DNA from: Lysobacter antibioticus
Lineage (GTDB): Bacteria; Pseudomonadota; Gammaproteobacteria; Xanthomonadales; Xanthomonadaceae
Length of the DNA: 64,000 nt
Direction of reading: 5' to 3'
NCBI RefSeq assembly: GCF_001442535.1
Contig: NZ_CP013141.1
Location: 3,329,771-3,393,770, forward strand
The notes beneath the pieces were generated by a model. That model ran no database searches. It had not been told where the DNA came from and saw only the letters and a program-made list of their open reading frames with translations. Shown in pieces: positions 10,441-19,591 of this stretch (positions are counted from its first letter, which is position 1; each line of letters starts with the position of its first letter). The translations under genes were made by a program, and so were the position numbers.

Positions 10441-10522
10441 CGGGAATCGGGAATCGGGAATCGGGAATCGAAAGAGCAGGAGCCCGGTAATCGCTTTTAC
10501 GATTCCCCATTCCCCATTCCCG
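10441..10522. repeat. GGGAATC tandem repeat with inverted partner
   Basis: Four consecutive GGGAATC units (10442-10469) face an inverted array (CGATTCCCCATTCCCCATTC, 10500-10519, ending CCG at 10522) across a 29-bp spacer. They lie between convergent genes, so the element could act as a bidirectional terminator, though without a T-run. Repeats of this kind are common in xanthomonad intergenic DNA (recalled, not searched). Confidence 0.75.
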
Positions 10523-10543
10523 CCCAGCGGCTATGTCGCTGGG

Positions 10544-11047
10544 CTAGCCCCGCCGCTTGCGTGCCGCCCGCGGGGCATCGCGGGTCGGCAGCTCCAGGCC
10601 GTGCTTGACCACGTCGAACACCAGGTGGGTGTCGTAGCGCTTGATGTTGCCTTCGTCGAGGAACAGCCGGTCGACCACCTGGCGGCAATGCGAGACCCCG
10701 GTCGTGGCCAGGATCACCAGGTAATCCCACTCGCCGGCGAGGGTGTAGCACTGCTGCACCTCGGGCGCGGCGCGCACGCGGGCGTGGAAGGCGGCGTGGC
10801 GCTCGGCCGACTCGCGCTCCATCGTCACCCAGACCGCCGCCAGGGTGCTGCCGAGCGACAGTGGGTCGAGCACTGCCACCTGGCGCATCAGGCCTTCCTG
10901 GCGGTAGCGGGTCATGCGCCGCTGGACCGCGCTCGGCGACAACCCGATGGCGTCGCCGAGCTCGCTCAGGGTCGCCGAGGCGTCGCGCTGCAGCAGTTCG
11001 AGCAGCTTGTGGTCGAACTCGTCCAAAACCAGGGGTGGGGTGCTCAT
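10544..11047 (-). CDS. Lrp/AsnC family transcriptional regulator
   Basis: 167 aa from the ATG at 11047 (MSTPPLVLDEFD). An in-frame start nine codons upstream is less likely because the family begins close to the LDxxDxxLL helix. The winged HTH is LSELGDAIGLSPSAVQRRM, followed by the RAM ligand-binding fold (VTMERESAERHAAF...GEWDYLVILA). The family responds to amino acids; the effector here is unknown. It is divergent from a GNAT acetyltransferase gene, with about 80 bp between the starts, which makes that gene a candidate target. Confidence 0.9.
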   Translation of the reverse strand: MSTPPLVLDEFDHKLLELLQRDASATLSELGDAIGLSPSAVQRRMTRYRQEGLMRQVAVLDPLSLGSTLAAVWVTMERESAERHAAFHARVRAAPEVQQCYTLAGEWDYLVILATTGVSHCRQVVDRLFLDEGNIKRYDTHLVFDVVKHGLELPTRDAPRAARKRRG

Positions 11048-11126
11048 GCAAGATTTTTGCGTTGATGCGGGCAAATATTCAACCGCAATTTGACTGACAT
11101 CGATACGCTATTCACGATCCTGTCGC

Positions 11127-11699
11127 ATGAGGAATTTTTATGTGCGGGATCGCTCCCCCGACCTATTCGATACGGACGCCCCCGGGATGTCCCGGTACGT
11201 GATGCAAGCCGCTATGCCCGAGCAGATCGGCGAGATTCTCGCGCTGATCCGCGAACACGGCCCTAATCCCTGGAATTTCCTGCCCGACGTCGAGCTCGCC
11301 GCACATCTGTCGGCGATCCGGCGAGGAAGAACGCAGGCGGTCGTCGCTTTGCACGACGGAGAAATTGTGGCCGTCGTCACATTTGAGCCGAGCGATGCCT
11401 TTCATCGCTATCAGCCTTCCGGTCGCGAGATCGAATGGCAGGGTCATGTCGGCGAAGTCGTAGTGCACCGCGAACATCGCGGACAAGGACTCGGCACTCG
11501 ATTGTTGAAGGCGGCGGTCGCGCGCCTGTTGCAAATGGGTTTGATCGAGATCTACGTCGAGCGCCATGAGGAAAACGAAGGCTCGGCCGGGATGATGCGC
11601 AAGGCCGGCTTCCTGGTGATCGACGTGTTCGACGATCCGCGTCGCCGCGACGTCGGCAGCCGCAGGACGGCGGTGTCGCGTTACGGGCCGCATCCCTGA
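11127..11699 (+). CDS. GNAT family N-acetyltransferase
   Basis: 190 aa. Motif A is clear: VGEVVVHREHRGQGLGTRLL, with the Q/RxxGxG/A acetyl-CoA pyrophosphate loop. The remaining GNAT strands are consistent (IEIYVERHEENEGSAGMMRKAGF). Substrate unknown. A start at the internal ATG (11187, MSRYVMQAAMPEQ) is also possible. It is transcribed away from the Lrp gene, which may regulate it (inference). Confidence 0.85.
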   Translation: MRNFYVRDRSPDLFDTDAPGMSRYVMQAAMPEQIGEILALIREHGPNPWNFLPDVELAAHLSAIRRGRTQAVVALHDGEIVAVVTFEPSDAFHRYQPSGREIEWQGHVGEVVVHREHRGQGLGTRLLKAAVARLLQMGLIEIYVERHEENEGSAGMMRKAGFLVIDVFDDPRRRDVGSRRTAVSRYGPHP

Positions 11700-11834
11700 T
11701 CGAGGGCGGCGCGATCGCTGAGATCGCGACGCCGGTGTTTTCGCTCCTCACCGTTTCGACCCGAATGCACGTCACCACCGGTCGACCCGCGTCGTCCGTC
11801 CCTCCGCTGTTGCTCTTCCCCCCGGAATCGCGTC

Positions 11835-12869
11835 ATGAGCGCCGTTTCACCGACTGCTGAACGACTGGCCCCTGGCGCCCTCGCGGTCGCCTTCGCCCTG
11901 GGGTCGGTCTATGTGCTGTGGGGATCGACCTACCTGGCGATCCGTTTCGCCCTCGAAAGCTATCCGCCGTTCCTGCTCGGCGCCGGACGCATGTTCCTTG
12001 CCGGCGCGATCATGTATGCGGTCCTGCGTTGGCGCGGCGTCGCGCCGCCGAGCCGCAAGCAGTGGCGCACGCTGTGGCTGCTGTCGATCTGGATGGTGCT
12101 GCTGTCCAACGGTCTGGTGAACCTGGCAGAGACCGAGGTCGATTCCGGCCTCGCCGCGATCGCCGTCGCCTCGATGCCGCTGTTCGCCGGCGTGTTCGCG
12201 ATGCTGCGCGGGCGTCATCCCTCGAAGATCGAATGGATCGGCCTGGCGATCGGCTTCCTCGGGGTGATCTGGCTCAATGCGGGCAGCAAGTTGTCGGCCT
12301 CGACCCTCGGCCTGGTGTGCCTGACGGTCGCGCCGATCGCCTGGGCCTGGGGTTCGATCTGGAGCCGCGACCAGGACCTGCCGTCGCCGTTCATGGCCGC
12401 GAGTGCGCAGATGCTCACCGGCAGCATCTGGATGCTCGGCGCCGCGGTCGTGACCGGCGAGCGCATCGCCGCGATGCCGACCTGGGCCGCCACCGGCGCG
12501 ATGTTGTACTTGGTGGTGGCCGGTTCGATCTTCGGTTTCACCGCCTACATCTGGCTGTTGCACCACGTGCGCCCGGCCCTGGCGACCAGCTACGCCTACG
12601 TCAATCCGCCGATCGCGGTGTTGTTCGGCGCCTTGCTCGCCGGCGAGCGTTTCACCTCGCACGACCTCGGCGCCATGGCGGTGATCCTGGTCGGCGTCGT
12701 CATCATCACCCTGGCCCGCGCCCGCGCGGCCAAGCCGGCCGAGCCCAAACCCGTGGAGCTCATGCCCGCGGAGTCCATGCCCGTGAAGCCCATGCCCGTG
12801 AAGCACGAGGTCGACGCGATCGCTGCGACCGGCCCGGGCGCTGCGGCGGAAAAGGAAACGCACGCATGA
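11835..12869 (+). CDS. EamA/DMT family transporter
   Basis: 344 aa with ten predicted hydrophobic helices in two EamA repeats (first about residues 15-150, second about 160-290; GSVYVLWGSTYLAIRF opens the first). Family members export amino acids or other metabolites. The C-terminal 50 residues are an unusual soluble tail of Pro/Met/Lys-rich repeats (ELMPAESMPVKPMPVK). Its stop overlaps the next start (ATGA), so it is co-translated with the RarD-like gene. Confidence 0.88.
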   Translation: MSAVSPTAERLAPGALAVAFALGSVYVLWGSTYLAIRFALESYPPFLLGAGRMFLAGAIMYAVLRWRGVAPPSRKQWRTLWLLSIWMVLLSNGLVNLAETEVDSGLAAIAVASMPLFAGVFAMLRGRHPSKIEWIGLAIGFLGVIWLNAGSKLSASTLGLVCLTVAPIAWAWGSIWSRDQDLPSPFMAASAQMLTGSIWMLGAAVVTGERIAAMPTWAATGAMLYLVVAGSIFGFTAYIWLLHHVRPALATSYAYVNPPIAVLFGALLAGERFTSHDLGAMAVILVGVVIITLARARAAKPAEPKPVELMPAESMPVKPMPVKHEVDAIAATGPGAAAEKETHA

Positions 12870-13768
12870 ATGCCGACACCGATCGCCGCGGACTGTGGAT
12901 CGCGGTCGCTTCGTTCGTCCTGTGGGGCCTGATGCCGTTGTACTGGCATCTGCTCAAGGCCGTGCCGTCGCTGCAGATCGTCGCCCACCGCGTCGTCTGG
13001 AGCACCTTGCTGGTCGCCGCCTGGCTCGGCTGGACGCTCGGGCGGCATTGGTTGCGCGAGGTCCTGCGTCAGCCGCGCAAGGCGGCCATGCTCGGCGTCA
13101 GCGGCGCCTTGATCGCCTTCAACTGGGGCCTCTACATTTGGGCGGTCAACGCCGGCCACGTCATCGAGACCAGCCTGGGCTACTTCATCGGCCCGTTGGT
13201 CAGCGTGATGCTCGGCGTGGTCTTCCTCGGCGAGCGCCTGCGCACGGCGCAATGGATCGCGATCGCCTTCGCCTTTGCCGGCGTCGCTTGGCTGACCTTC
13301 GATTACGGCCGGCCTCCGTTGATCGCCATTGGCCTGGCGGTGTCGTTCGCCTTGTACGGACTGATCCGCAAGCTGGTCGCGGTCGAGGCGGTAACCGGTC
13401 TCGGCGTCGAGAACGTCTATCTGTTCGTACCGGCCCTGGCCTTGATGTTTTGGGGCGAAACCCACGGGCAGGGCAGCTTCATCGGCGGTTGGGGGCTCGG
13501 TACCGCGTTGCTGCTGTTGACCGCCGGCGCGCTGACGGCGCTGCCGCTGATCGGTTTCGCTTATGCGGTACGGCGTGTATCGCTGACCGCGATCGGCTTG
13601 CTGCAGTACGTCGCCCCGACCCTGCAGTTTCTGATCGGTGTGCTGATCCTGCGCGAACCCTTCAATGCCGAGCGTGCGATCGGTTTCATCATCATCTGGG
13701 TCGGGCTGATGATCTTCGCCGGCGAGGGCGTGCTGCGCTCGCGGCGGGTGGGGCTTGCGACCGCCTGA
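12866..13768 (+). CDS. rarD: RarD-type EamA transporter
   Basis: 300 aa, ten hydrophobic helices, beginning MNADTDRRGLWIAVASFVLW. The N-terminal block MPLYWHLLKAVPSLQIVAHR and the later ENVYLFVPAL are typical of RarD, linked to chloramphenicol sensitivity in Pseudomonas. The ATG at 12866 overlaps the stop of the preceding EamA gene by four bases. The transported substrate is not established for the family. Confidence 0.9.
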   Translation: MNADTDRRGLWIAVASFVLWGLMPLYWHLLKAVPSLQIVAHRVVWSTLLVAAWLGWTLGRHWLREVLRQPRKAAMLGVSGALIAFNWGLYIWAVNAGHVIETSLGYFIGPLVSVMLGVVFLGERLRTAQWIAIAFAFAGVAWLTFDYGRPPLIAIGLAVSFALYGLIRKLVAVEAVTGLGVENVYLFVPALALMFWGETHGQGSFIGGWGLGTALLLLTAGALTALPLIGFAYAVRRVSLTAIGLLQYVAPTLQFLIGVLILREPFNAERAIGFIIIWVGLMIFAGEGVLRSRRVGLATA

Positions 13769-13780
13769 GCGCGGCAGGGC

Positions 13781-14638
13781 TCAGTTCCCGCCGTACTTGA
13801 CGACCAGATAGAGCGCTAATACCGCGGCCTGGCCCAGTGCGATCCAGATCGCGGCATCGCGCGAGCGCTGGCGCCGATCTTGCAACCGATCTTGCTGCCG
13901 ATCCCGCAAGCGGCTGCGATCCTCGGCCCGTGCGGCCAGCGCCTGCAGCCGCTGCCGGTAGTCGTCGGCGGGCAGCGCGGACGGCGCAGGCAGCGAGACG
14001 GGAGGTTCGCGCAGATGCTCATCGATCTCGGTTTCCGTCATGTCCGGCGTCCAGTCTTCGATGAAAGGCTCCTGGTACTTGCGCCGCAACATCAGCGCCA
14101 ACACGTAGGCGTCGTACTGATCGATGCCGTAGGGCTGCAGCAACAGCAACACGGTGCCGTAGCTCCCCTCGGGTTGCGACAGCCGGGCGAAACGCATGCG
14201 CATCCACAGCGCATCGTCGCCGAGATAATGCCGAGGATCGCGCAGGCACAACTGCAAGCCCCGACCCTCGGGATATTCACCGTTGAGGGCATGGCGGTGA
14301 ACGCCGATGATGTCCTGCCAATCGATCCAGCCGAAATGCGGATGGCGAATACCGCGCTCTTCGATCAACGGTGCGTTGTCGAACCCGGTCTTGTCGCCGA
14401 GGCGCTTGCGGCGCAGGGTGGTCGAGGACGTGGCGGCGCGCCCGGGCAGCGTGTCGATGGTGATGCGGTACAGGTATACGAAACAGGCGCAGGCCGCGCT
14501 CAGGGCCAACAAAATCGCCACCACCCGGCCGGCCGCATCGAGCGGGTCGGTGGCCACGGCCTCCTTGGCGATCACGATGCCGGTGCCGGCGAGCAAGCCG
14601 CCCAGCAGCGCCAGCGAAAGCTTCTTCACTACCTCCAA
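13781..14638 (-). CDS. Uncharacterised membrane protein (STM3941-like)
   Basis: 285 aa. Two N-terminal hydrophobic helices (about 5-25 and 38-60), a soluble central part with IRHPHFGWIDWQDIIGVHRH, and a C-terminal helix (about 262-280). The core resembles the PH-like STM3941 family of unknown function. Residues 225-260 are very rich in Arg, Gln and Asp (RSRLRDRQQDRLQDRRQRSR). Convergent with rarD, only 12 bp apart. No function assigned. Confidence 0.7.
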   Translation of the reverse strand: MEVVKKLSLALLGGLLAGTGIVIAKEAVATDPLDAAGRVVAILLALSAACACFVYLYRITIDTLPGRAATSSTTLRRKRLGDKTGFDNAPLIEERGIRHPHFGWIDWQDIIGVHRHALNGEYPEGRGLQLCLRDPRHYLGDDALWMRMRFARLSQPEGSYGTVLLLLQPYGIDQYDAYVLALMLRRKYQEPFIEDWTPDMTETEIDEHLREPPVSLPAPSALPADDYRQRLQALAARAEDRSRLRDRQQDRLQDRRQRSRDAAIWIALGQAAVLALYLVVKYGGN

Positions 14639-14751
14639 TGACGCCCCCTTGCCGGCATCCCGAACGGCGCTGACAGCATAGCGCAGAGGCCGCCATGCTC
14701 CGGTTTCAACCGATCAGGTCTTCCGAGGATGCCGCACCAGCAAGGGGCTTA

Positions 14752-14915
14752 AGAGCAAATCCCCCTGCCCCCTTTTCCAAAAGGGGATGCTTCGGCGGGA
14801 GTCGTGCCCGGATGTTGTTGCGATAGCCCCAAGGCCATCGGAAGCGAGGTCCGTGGAAACCCGTCGTCTCTTCAAGGCGGAGTCCCCCTTTTGAAAGGGG
14901 GGGATTTGCTCTCGC
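14752..14915. repeat. Inverted pair of AGAGCAAATCCCCC elements
   Basis: 14752-14789 (AGAGCAAATCCCCCTGCCCC, then CTTTTCCAAAAGGGG) recurs in reverse complement at 14883-14915 (CCCCCTTTTGAAAGGGGG, then GATTTGCTC). Each unit contains its own C-run/G-run hairpin. The pair flanks about 95 bp of ordinary sequence. Confidence 0.75.
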
Positions 14916-14964
14916 TCGCCCGCGATCGAACTTTCGCCAACGAAGACCGACGAACTCGCTCCAA

Positions 14965-14994
14965 TAAAAAAGCCCCCTTCGCGAGAAGGGGGCT
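14965..14994 (-). terminator. Terminator of the MacAB-like operon
   Basis: Read on the minus strand: stem AGCCCCCTTC/GAAGGGGGCT (14971-14994, TCGC loop) followed by a T-run (14965-14970). It lies 30 bp past the last gene of the efflux operon. Confidence 0.9.
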
Positions 14995-15025
14995 CTAGTT
15001 TTTCAGCGAAGCCGCCAGGCGAAAC

Positions 15026-16351
15026 CTACAGCGCGCGCAAGGCCGAGGTCACCGGCAGATTCGCCGCGCGCAAGGCCGGGAACAGGCCGCCGATGAAGCC
15101 GATCGCCAACGCCCACTTCAGCCCGCTCCACAGCAATTCGCCGGTGACGCGGAAGTCGAAGGTCAACTGGCCGACGCCGCCGGCGATGGTCGAGGCGGTG
15201 TAGCCGTTGAAGATCAGCCAGGCCAAGGCGCCGCCGATCAACCCGCCGAGCAGTGCCAGCAGCATCGTTTCCAGCATCACCGCGACCACCACCGGTACGC
15301 CGCGGAAACCGATCGCGCGCAGGGTCGCGATCTCGCGCGCCCGCGTCGCCACCGTGGCGAACATGGTGTTGAGCGCGCCGAACACCGCGCCGATCGCCAT
15401 GATCGAGCCGACCACGATGCCGATCACCCGGATCACCTTGGTCATGGTTTCGGATTGCTTGGCGAAGTACTCGGCGGTGGTGGTGGTGTCGACCTGCAGG
15501 CGCGGGTCGCCGGCCAGCGCCGCCTTGAAGCTCTTGAACTGCTTGGCGTCGCTGAGCTTGGCGATGACCGAGTTGCGCGAAGCGCCGCGGCGGTAGGTCG
15601 AGGCGACCATCTCCGCATCGGCCCACAGCTCCGAGTCCATCGCATCGCCGGAACGGAACACGCCGACCACGGTCCACAGCTCGCTGCCCAGGCGGATCTG
15701 CTTGCCGACCTGCATGCCGGTGAACTGGCGCACCGCGCCGCTGCCGACCACGACTTCGCGTTTGCCGGATTCGAACTTGCGGCCTTCCACGATCTTGAGC
15801 TGCGGGCGCACGTCGAAGGCGCGGTCGCCGACGCCGCGCAACTGCACGCTGCCGTCTTCGTCGGGCGCACCGCCCTTGATCGGCAGGTTCGCCGCGACCA
15901 CCGTCTCGGCCGAAGCCAACGGGCGGCCGTCGGCGCTGCGGGCGATGCCCGGCGCCTGCGCGATGACGTTGATGCTGTCCAGGCTGAGGGTCGACATCAC
16001 CTCGGCCGCGGATGCGCCGCGCAGGACGATGACGCTGTCGTCGCTGCCGGTGCGGCGCAGCGTTTGCTGATAGCCCTCGGCCATCGACAGCATCGCCACC
16101 AGCACCGCGACCACGCCGGCGATGCCGATCACGACCACCGACGACGAGCCCAGGCGTTGGCTCAAGGTGCTGATACCGACGCCGGCGACCGAGGCGGCCT
16201 GGCGGCCGCCGCGGGTGGTGAACATCCACAGCGCGAACAACGCGGCCAAGCCCAGCAAGGCCGGCCAGGGCAACATCGACCAGGCGATCAGGCCGGCGGC
16301 CAGGCCCACGAGTACGGCCAGGCCGCGTGCGAACGATTTGAGTCTCTTCAT
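15026..16351 (-). CDS. ABC transporter permease (MacB/FtsX type), second of two
   Basis: 441 aa from the ATG at 16351, with an excellent GAGGAGAACGCA ribosome site. One or two N-terminal membrane helices precede a periplasmic MacB_PCD domain (about 85-280), then three helices of the FtsX fold (LNTMFATVATRARE, IGFRGVPVVVAVMLETM). It differs from the preceding gene, so the transporter may be a heterodimer. Last gene of the operon, ten bases after its partner. Confidence 0.9.
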   Translation of the reverse strand: MKRLKSFARGLAVLVGLAAGLIAWSMLPWPALLGLAALFALWMFTTRGGRQAASVAGVGISTLSQRLGSSSVVVIGIAGVVAVLVAMLSMAEGYQQTLRRTGSDDSVIVLRGASAAEVMSTLSLDSINVIAQAPGIARSADGRPLASAETVVAANLPIKGGAPDEDGSVQLRGVGDRAFDVRPQLKIVEGRKFESGKREVVVGSGAVRQFTGMQVGKQIRLGSELWTVVGVFRSGDAMDSELWADAEMVASTYRRGASRNSVIAKLSDAKQFKSFKAALAGDPRLQVDTTTTAEYFAKQSETMTKVIRVIGIVVGSIMAIGAVFGALNTMFATVATRAREIATLRAIGFRGVPVVVAVMLETMLLALLGGLIGGALAWLIFNGYTASTIAGGVGQLTFDFRVTGELLWSGLKWALAIGFIGGLFPALRAANLPVTSALRAL

Positions 16352-16361
16352 TGCGTTCTCC

Positions 16362-17528
16362 TCAGCGTCCGGCCAATGCATCGACGATGTTCAGGCGCAT
16401 CGCCCGGATCGCCGGCAAGGCGCCGACCAGCAGGCCGATGGCGATCATCAGGCCGAGGCCCAGCGACCAACTGTTGAGGCCGATCGGCGGCACGCTGATC
16501 GCGCCGCCGCTGGCGGTGCTGACGATCGGGCCGAGTACGCCGGCGATGGCCACGCCGACGACGCCGCCGATCAACATCAGCAGCACCGATTCGGCCAACA
16601 CCAGCCACAGCACGCTATGACTGGAAAAGCCGATCGTCTTCAACACCGCCAGCTCGGAGGTGCGCTCGCGCACCGCCTGGGCCATGGTGTTGCCGGTCAG
16701 CAGGACCAGGGTGAAGAACACCGCGCCCATGATCGAGCCGACGATCAGGCCGATGTCGGCCATCTGCTTCATCCAGCTGGCCGAGGCCGCCGCTTCGGTC
16801 TGGGTCTTGGACTCGTGATCGGAGTTGGCCGAGATCGCGTCGATGGCCTTGGCGATGCGGTCGGCCTGGTTCACGTCCTTGACCTCGGTGACGTACCAGC
16901 CGACCTGGCCGGTGTTGTACGGCGTGGAATCGTCGAAGTACTTCCAGTGCAGCAGGATCATCTGGTCGAACCAGGCGCCGGATTTCTTGTCGGTCGCCGA
17001 GATCACCCCGGAGATGTCGAAGATCCAGTTCTTGCTGCCGTCGCGGTTCGGGAAAATCGTCGATTGCAGCGGCAGTTTCTGCCCGACCTTCCAGTTGAAG
17101 CGCTTCATCAGGCCTTCGCCGACCAGCACGCCGGTGCGGGTGGCTTCGAAGGCTTTGCGCTGCGCTTTGTCGACGGCGATTTCCGGGTACAGGTCGAGGT
17201 AGTTCGGCGCCACCGCGAAGCTGAAGATCTGGTTGTGCGGGTCTTGGTAGGCGCCGCCGAACCAGTTCGCGTACGACACCTGGCTGACGCCCGGCACCAG
17301 GCCGATGCGGTCGTTGAGCGACATCGGCAGCGGTTGGATGAAGGACAGACGCGAGCCGGTCTGCAGGCGCTTGGCGCCGTTGGCGCTGTTGCCGGCCTGC
17401 TCGAAACTCTCGCGCACGCCGTCGAGCAGGCCGAACAGCAGGAACGCGGCGATGATCGACAGCAGGGTCAGCAGCGTGCGCGTCTTGCGACGCATCAGCT
17501 CCGCCCAGATCAGATGGAAATATTTCAT
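16362..17528 (-). CDS. ABC transporter permease (MacB/FtsX type), first of two
   Basis: 388 aa. It starts MKYFHLIWAELMRRKTRTLL with a transmembrane helix, then a periplasmic MacB_PCD domain, and three C-terminal FtsX helices (TVSELAVLKTIGFSS-like region, VLWLVLAESVLLMLIGG). It has no ATPase domain of its own, unlike E. coli MacB; the ATPase is the preceding gene, 16 bp upstream. Such complexes act as mechanotransmitters that drive export or lipid/peptide handling across the envelope. Confidence 0.9.
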   Translation of the reverse strand: MKYFHLIWAELMRRKTRTLLTLLSIIAAFLLFGLLDGVRESFEQAGNSANGAKRLQTGSRLSFIQPLPMSLNDRIGLVPGVSQVSYANWFGGAYQDPHNQIFSFAVAPNYLDLYPEIAVDKAQRKAFEATRTGVLVGEGLMKRFNWKVGQKLPLQSTIFPNRDGSKNWIFDISGVISATDKKSGAWFDQMILLHWKYFDDSTPYNTGQVGWYVTEVKDVNQADRIAKAIDAISANSDHESKTQTEAAASASWMKQMADIGLIVGSIMGAVFFTLVLLTGNTMAQAVRERTSELAVLKTIGFSSHSVLWLVLAESVLLMLIGGVVGVAIAGVLGPIVSTASGGAISVPPIGLNSWSLGLGLMIAIGLLVGALPAIRAMRLNIVDALAGR

Positions 17529-17544
17529 GAGGGCCGCTCCCGGC

Positions 17545-18237
17545 TCAGGCCGCGTGCGACTGCTGCTCGACCAGGGTGCCCTTGTCGAGATGCAGCGTGT
17601 GGGTGGCGTACTCGGCCGCCTTCGGATCGTGGGTCACCATCACGATGGTCTTGCCGTGCTCGCGGTTGAGCAACTGCAGCAGGTTGAGGATCTCCTCGGC
17701 CGCATGGCGGTCGAGGTCGCCGGTCGGTTCGTCGCAGATCAACAGGGTCGGGTCGGAGACGATCGCGCGCGCGATCGCCACGCGCTGCTGCTGGCCGCCG
17801 GACAGTTCGTTCGGGCGGTGCTTGCCGCGATCGGCCAGGCCCACCAGGGTCAGGGCGATCTCGGCGTTGCGCTTGCGCTGGGCGCCGTTGAGCGGCGTCA
17901 GCAGCAGCGGCAGCTCGACGTTCTTCTGCGCGCTCAAGGCCGGCATCAGGTTGTAAAACTGGAACACGAAGCCGACGTGCCGGCTGCGCCACTGCGACAG
18001 CTGGCCGGAGCTCATGCGGTCGATGCGCTCGCCTTCGATGGAGATCTCGCCGCCGCTGGGGTTGTCGAGCCCGCCGATCAGATTGAGCAAGGTGGTCTTG
18101 CCCGAACCCGACGGTCCCATCAGGGCGACGAAATCGCCCTTGGCGATGTCCAGGTTGATGCCGTGCAGCACTTCGACCTTTTCCGGGCCGCGCTGATAGG
18201 TCTTGGTGAGGTTGTTGATCGAAACCAGGGTGTCCAT
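17545..18237 (-). CDS. ABC transporter ATP-binding protein (MacB/LolD type)
   Basis: 230 aa from the ATG at 18237. Walker A is GPSGSGKT (41-48), the signature is ELSGGQQQR, and Walker B is LLICDEPTGDL, with the H-loop histidine in VMVTHD. It energises the two FtsX-type permeases encoded just downstream. Confidence 0.95.
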   Translation of the reverse strand: MDTLVSINNLTKTYQRGPEKVEVLHGINLDIAKGDFVALMGPSGSGKTTLLNLIGGLDNPSGGEISIEGERIDRMSSGQLSQWRSRHVGFVFQFYNLMPALSAQKNVELPLLLTPLNGAQRKRNAEIALTLVGLADRGKHRPNELSGGQQQRVAIARAIVSDPTLLICDEPTGDLDRHAAEEILNLLQLLNREHGKTIVMVTHDPKAAEYATHTLHLDKGTLVEQQSHAA

Positions 18238-18331
18238 CTTCGGCTTCCTCGAACGTGGATCGGTGAAGGGGCGAGGGCGCCGGAGGCGGCGCCGCTCGCG
18301 GATCGGTGGACCGGCGGCTTGCGCCCGGTCC

Positions 18332-19591
18332 TTAGTTATCCGACGAACCAGGGGCGTCGTTTTCGACACGCACCGCGCCGCCGTCGGCGAGCGAGTCCGG
18401 CGGGGCGAGCACGACGGTCTCGCCGCCGCTCAGGCCCTGGGTCACTTCCTGGTCGTCGCCGAGCTTGCGGCCCAGGGTCACCGCGGTCTGCGCGGCCTTG
18501 CCGTCGGCGACCACGAACACATTGTCCTTGCCGTCGCGCTGGACGATGGCTGCGGCCGGCACCATCGCGCTGGGTTTGCGCGCAGCGGCCTGGGCCGGCT
18601 TGGCCGCCTCCAGGAAGCTCACCCGCACGCCCATGTCCGGGACGATGCGCGGGTCGCGGTTCTTGATCGCCACGCGCACCTTGACCGTGGCCTTGCCGCG
18701 GTCTGCGGTCGGAATGATCGCGATCACCTCGGCCGGGATCTTCCAGTCCGGGTAGGCGTTGAGCACTGCCTCGACCGGCATCTTGGGCTGCACTCGGCCG
18801 ATGAAGGCTTCGCCGACGTCGACCTCGATCTCCAGCGAATCCATGTCGACGATGGTGCCGATGCCGGTGCGGGTGAAGCCGCCGCCGGCCGACAACGGCG
18901 ATACGATTTCGCCGGGCTGGGCGGCTTTGGCGGTGACCACGCCAGAGAACGGCGCGCGCACGATGGTGTTGTCGACGCCGATGTCGGCGATGCGCAGGCT
19001 GTCGCCGGAGACCTTGATGTTGCGCTGCGCGGTCAGCAATTGCGCACGCAATGCATCGCGCGTGGCCACGGCCTGATCGTATTGCGACTTGGACACGAGT
19101 TGCTGGCCGGCAAGCGTGGCCAGGCGCCTGGCATTGGCTTCGGCTTCGGTGAGTTGCGCCTGCACGCGCGCGGTCTCGCTCTGCGCCGCACCGAGCTGGG
19201 CGGCGCTGAGCTCGCGCTGGGCGTTGGCGTCGATCGGGTCGAGCGTGGCCATGATCTGGCCTTCCTCGACGCGCTGGCCTTCCTCGATCATGACCTCGCG
19301 GACCTTGCCGGTGATCTTGGCCGACACCGTGGCCATGCGCCGCGCGACCACATAGCCGGAGGCGTCGAGCACCGAGGCGCCGGCGCCGTTGCCGCCGCCG
19401 ATCGCGGTGACCGTGGCGGTTTCTACACGTGGGCCGCCGGTGCGGCCGAACAAGGCCCAGGCGGCGACGCCGAGCACGACCAGAACCAACACGGCGATGC
19501 CGACGAGCAGGCCGCGCCCCGGGCGGGAACGCTCGGGCGGACGATTGCGGTCGATGCGGAGCTCTTTCAGCAGATCAGCGGATGCACTCAT
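18332..19591 (-). CDS. Periplasmic adaptor subunit (MacA/HlyD family)
   Basis: 419 aa from the ATG at 19591. It has an N-terminal anchor helix (about 28-50), a lipoyl-like barrel split around a helical hairpin (TARVQAQLTEAEANARRLA, about 140-190), a beta-barrel domain (GIGTIVDMDSLEIEVDVGE) and a membrane-proximal domain. It links the inner-membrane ABC complex to an outer-membrane channel, which is not encoded here. First gene of the four-gene efflux operon. Confidence 0.93.
   Translation of the reverse strand: MSASADLLKELRIDRNRPPERSRPGRGLLVGIAVLVLVVLGVAAWALFGRTGGPRVETATVTAIGGGNGAGASVLDASGYVVARRMATVSAKITGKVREVMIEEGQRVEEGQIMATLDPIDANAQRELSAAQLGAAQSETARVQAQLTEAEANARRLATLAGQQLVSKSQYDQAVATRDALRAQLLTAQRNIKVSGDSLRIADIGVDNTIVRAPFSGVVTAKAAQPGEIVSPLSAGGGFTRTGIGTIVDMDSLEIEVDVGEAFIGRVQPKMPVEAVLNAYPDWKIPAEVIAIIPTADRGKATVKVRVAIKNRDPRIVPDMGVRVSFLEAAKPAQAAARKPSAMVPAAAIVQRDGKDNVFVVADGKAAQTAVTLGRKLGDDQEVTQGLSGGETVVLAPPDSLADGGAVRVENDAPGSSDN

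Larger units (their letters stand above)
14639..15025. other. Intergenic region with C-rich inverted repeats and a terminator
   Basis: 387 bp. Apart from the inverted repeat pair (14752-14915) and the minus-strand terminator (14965-14994), I see no gene. Confidence 0.6.

Noticed and set aside
10441..10522. CRISPR array
   Set aside because: The repeats are 7-bp tandem units without spacers.
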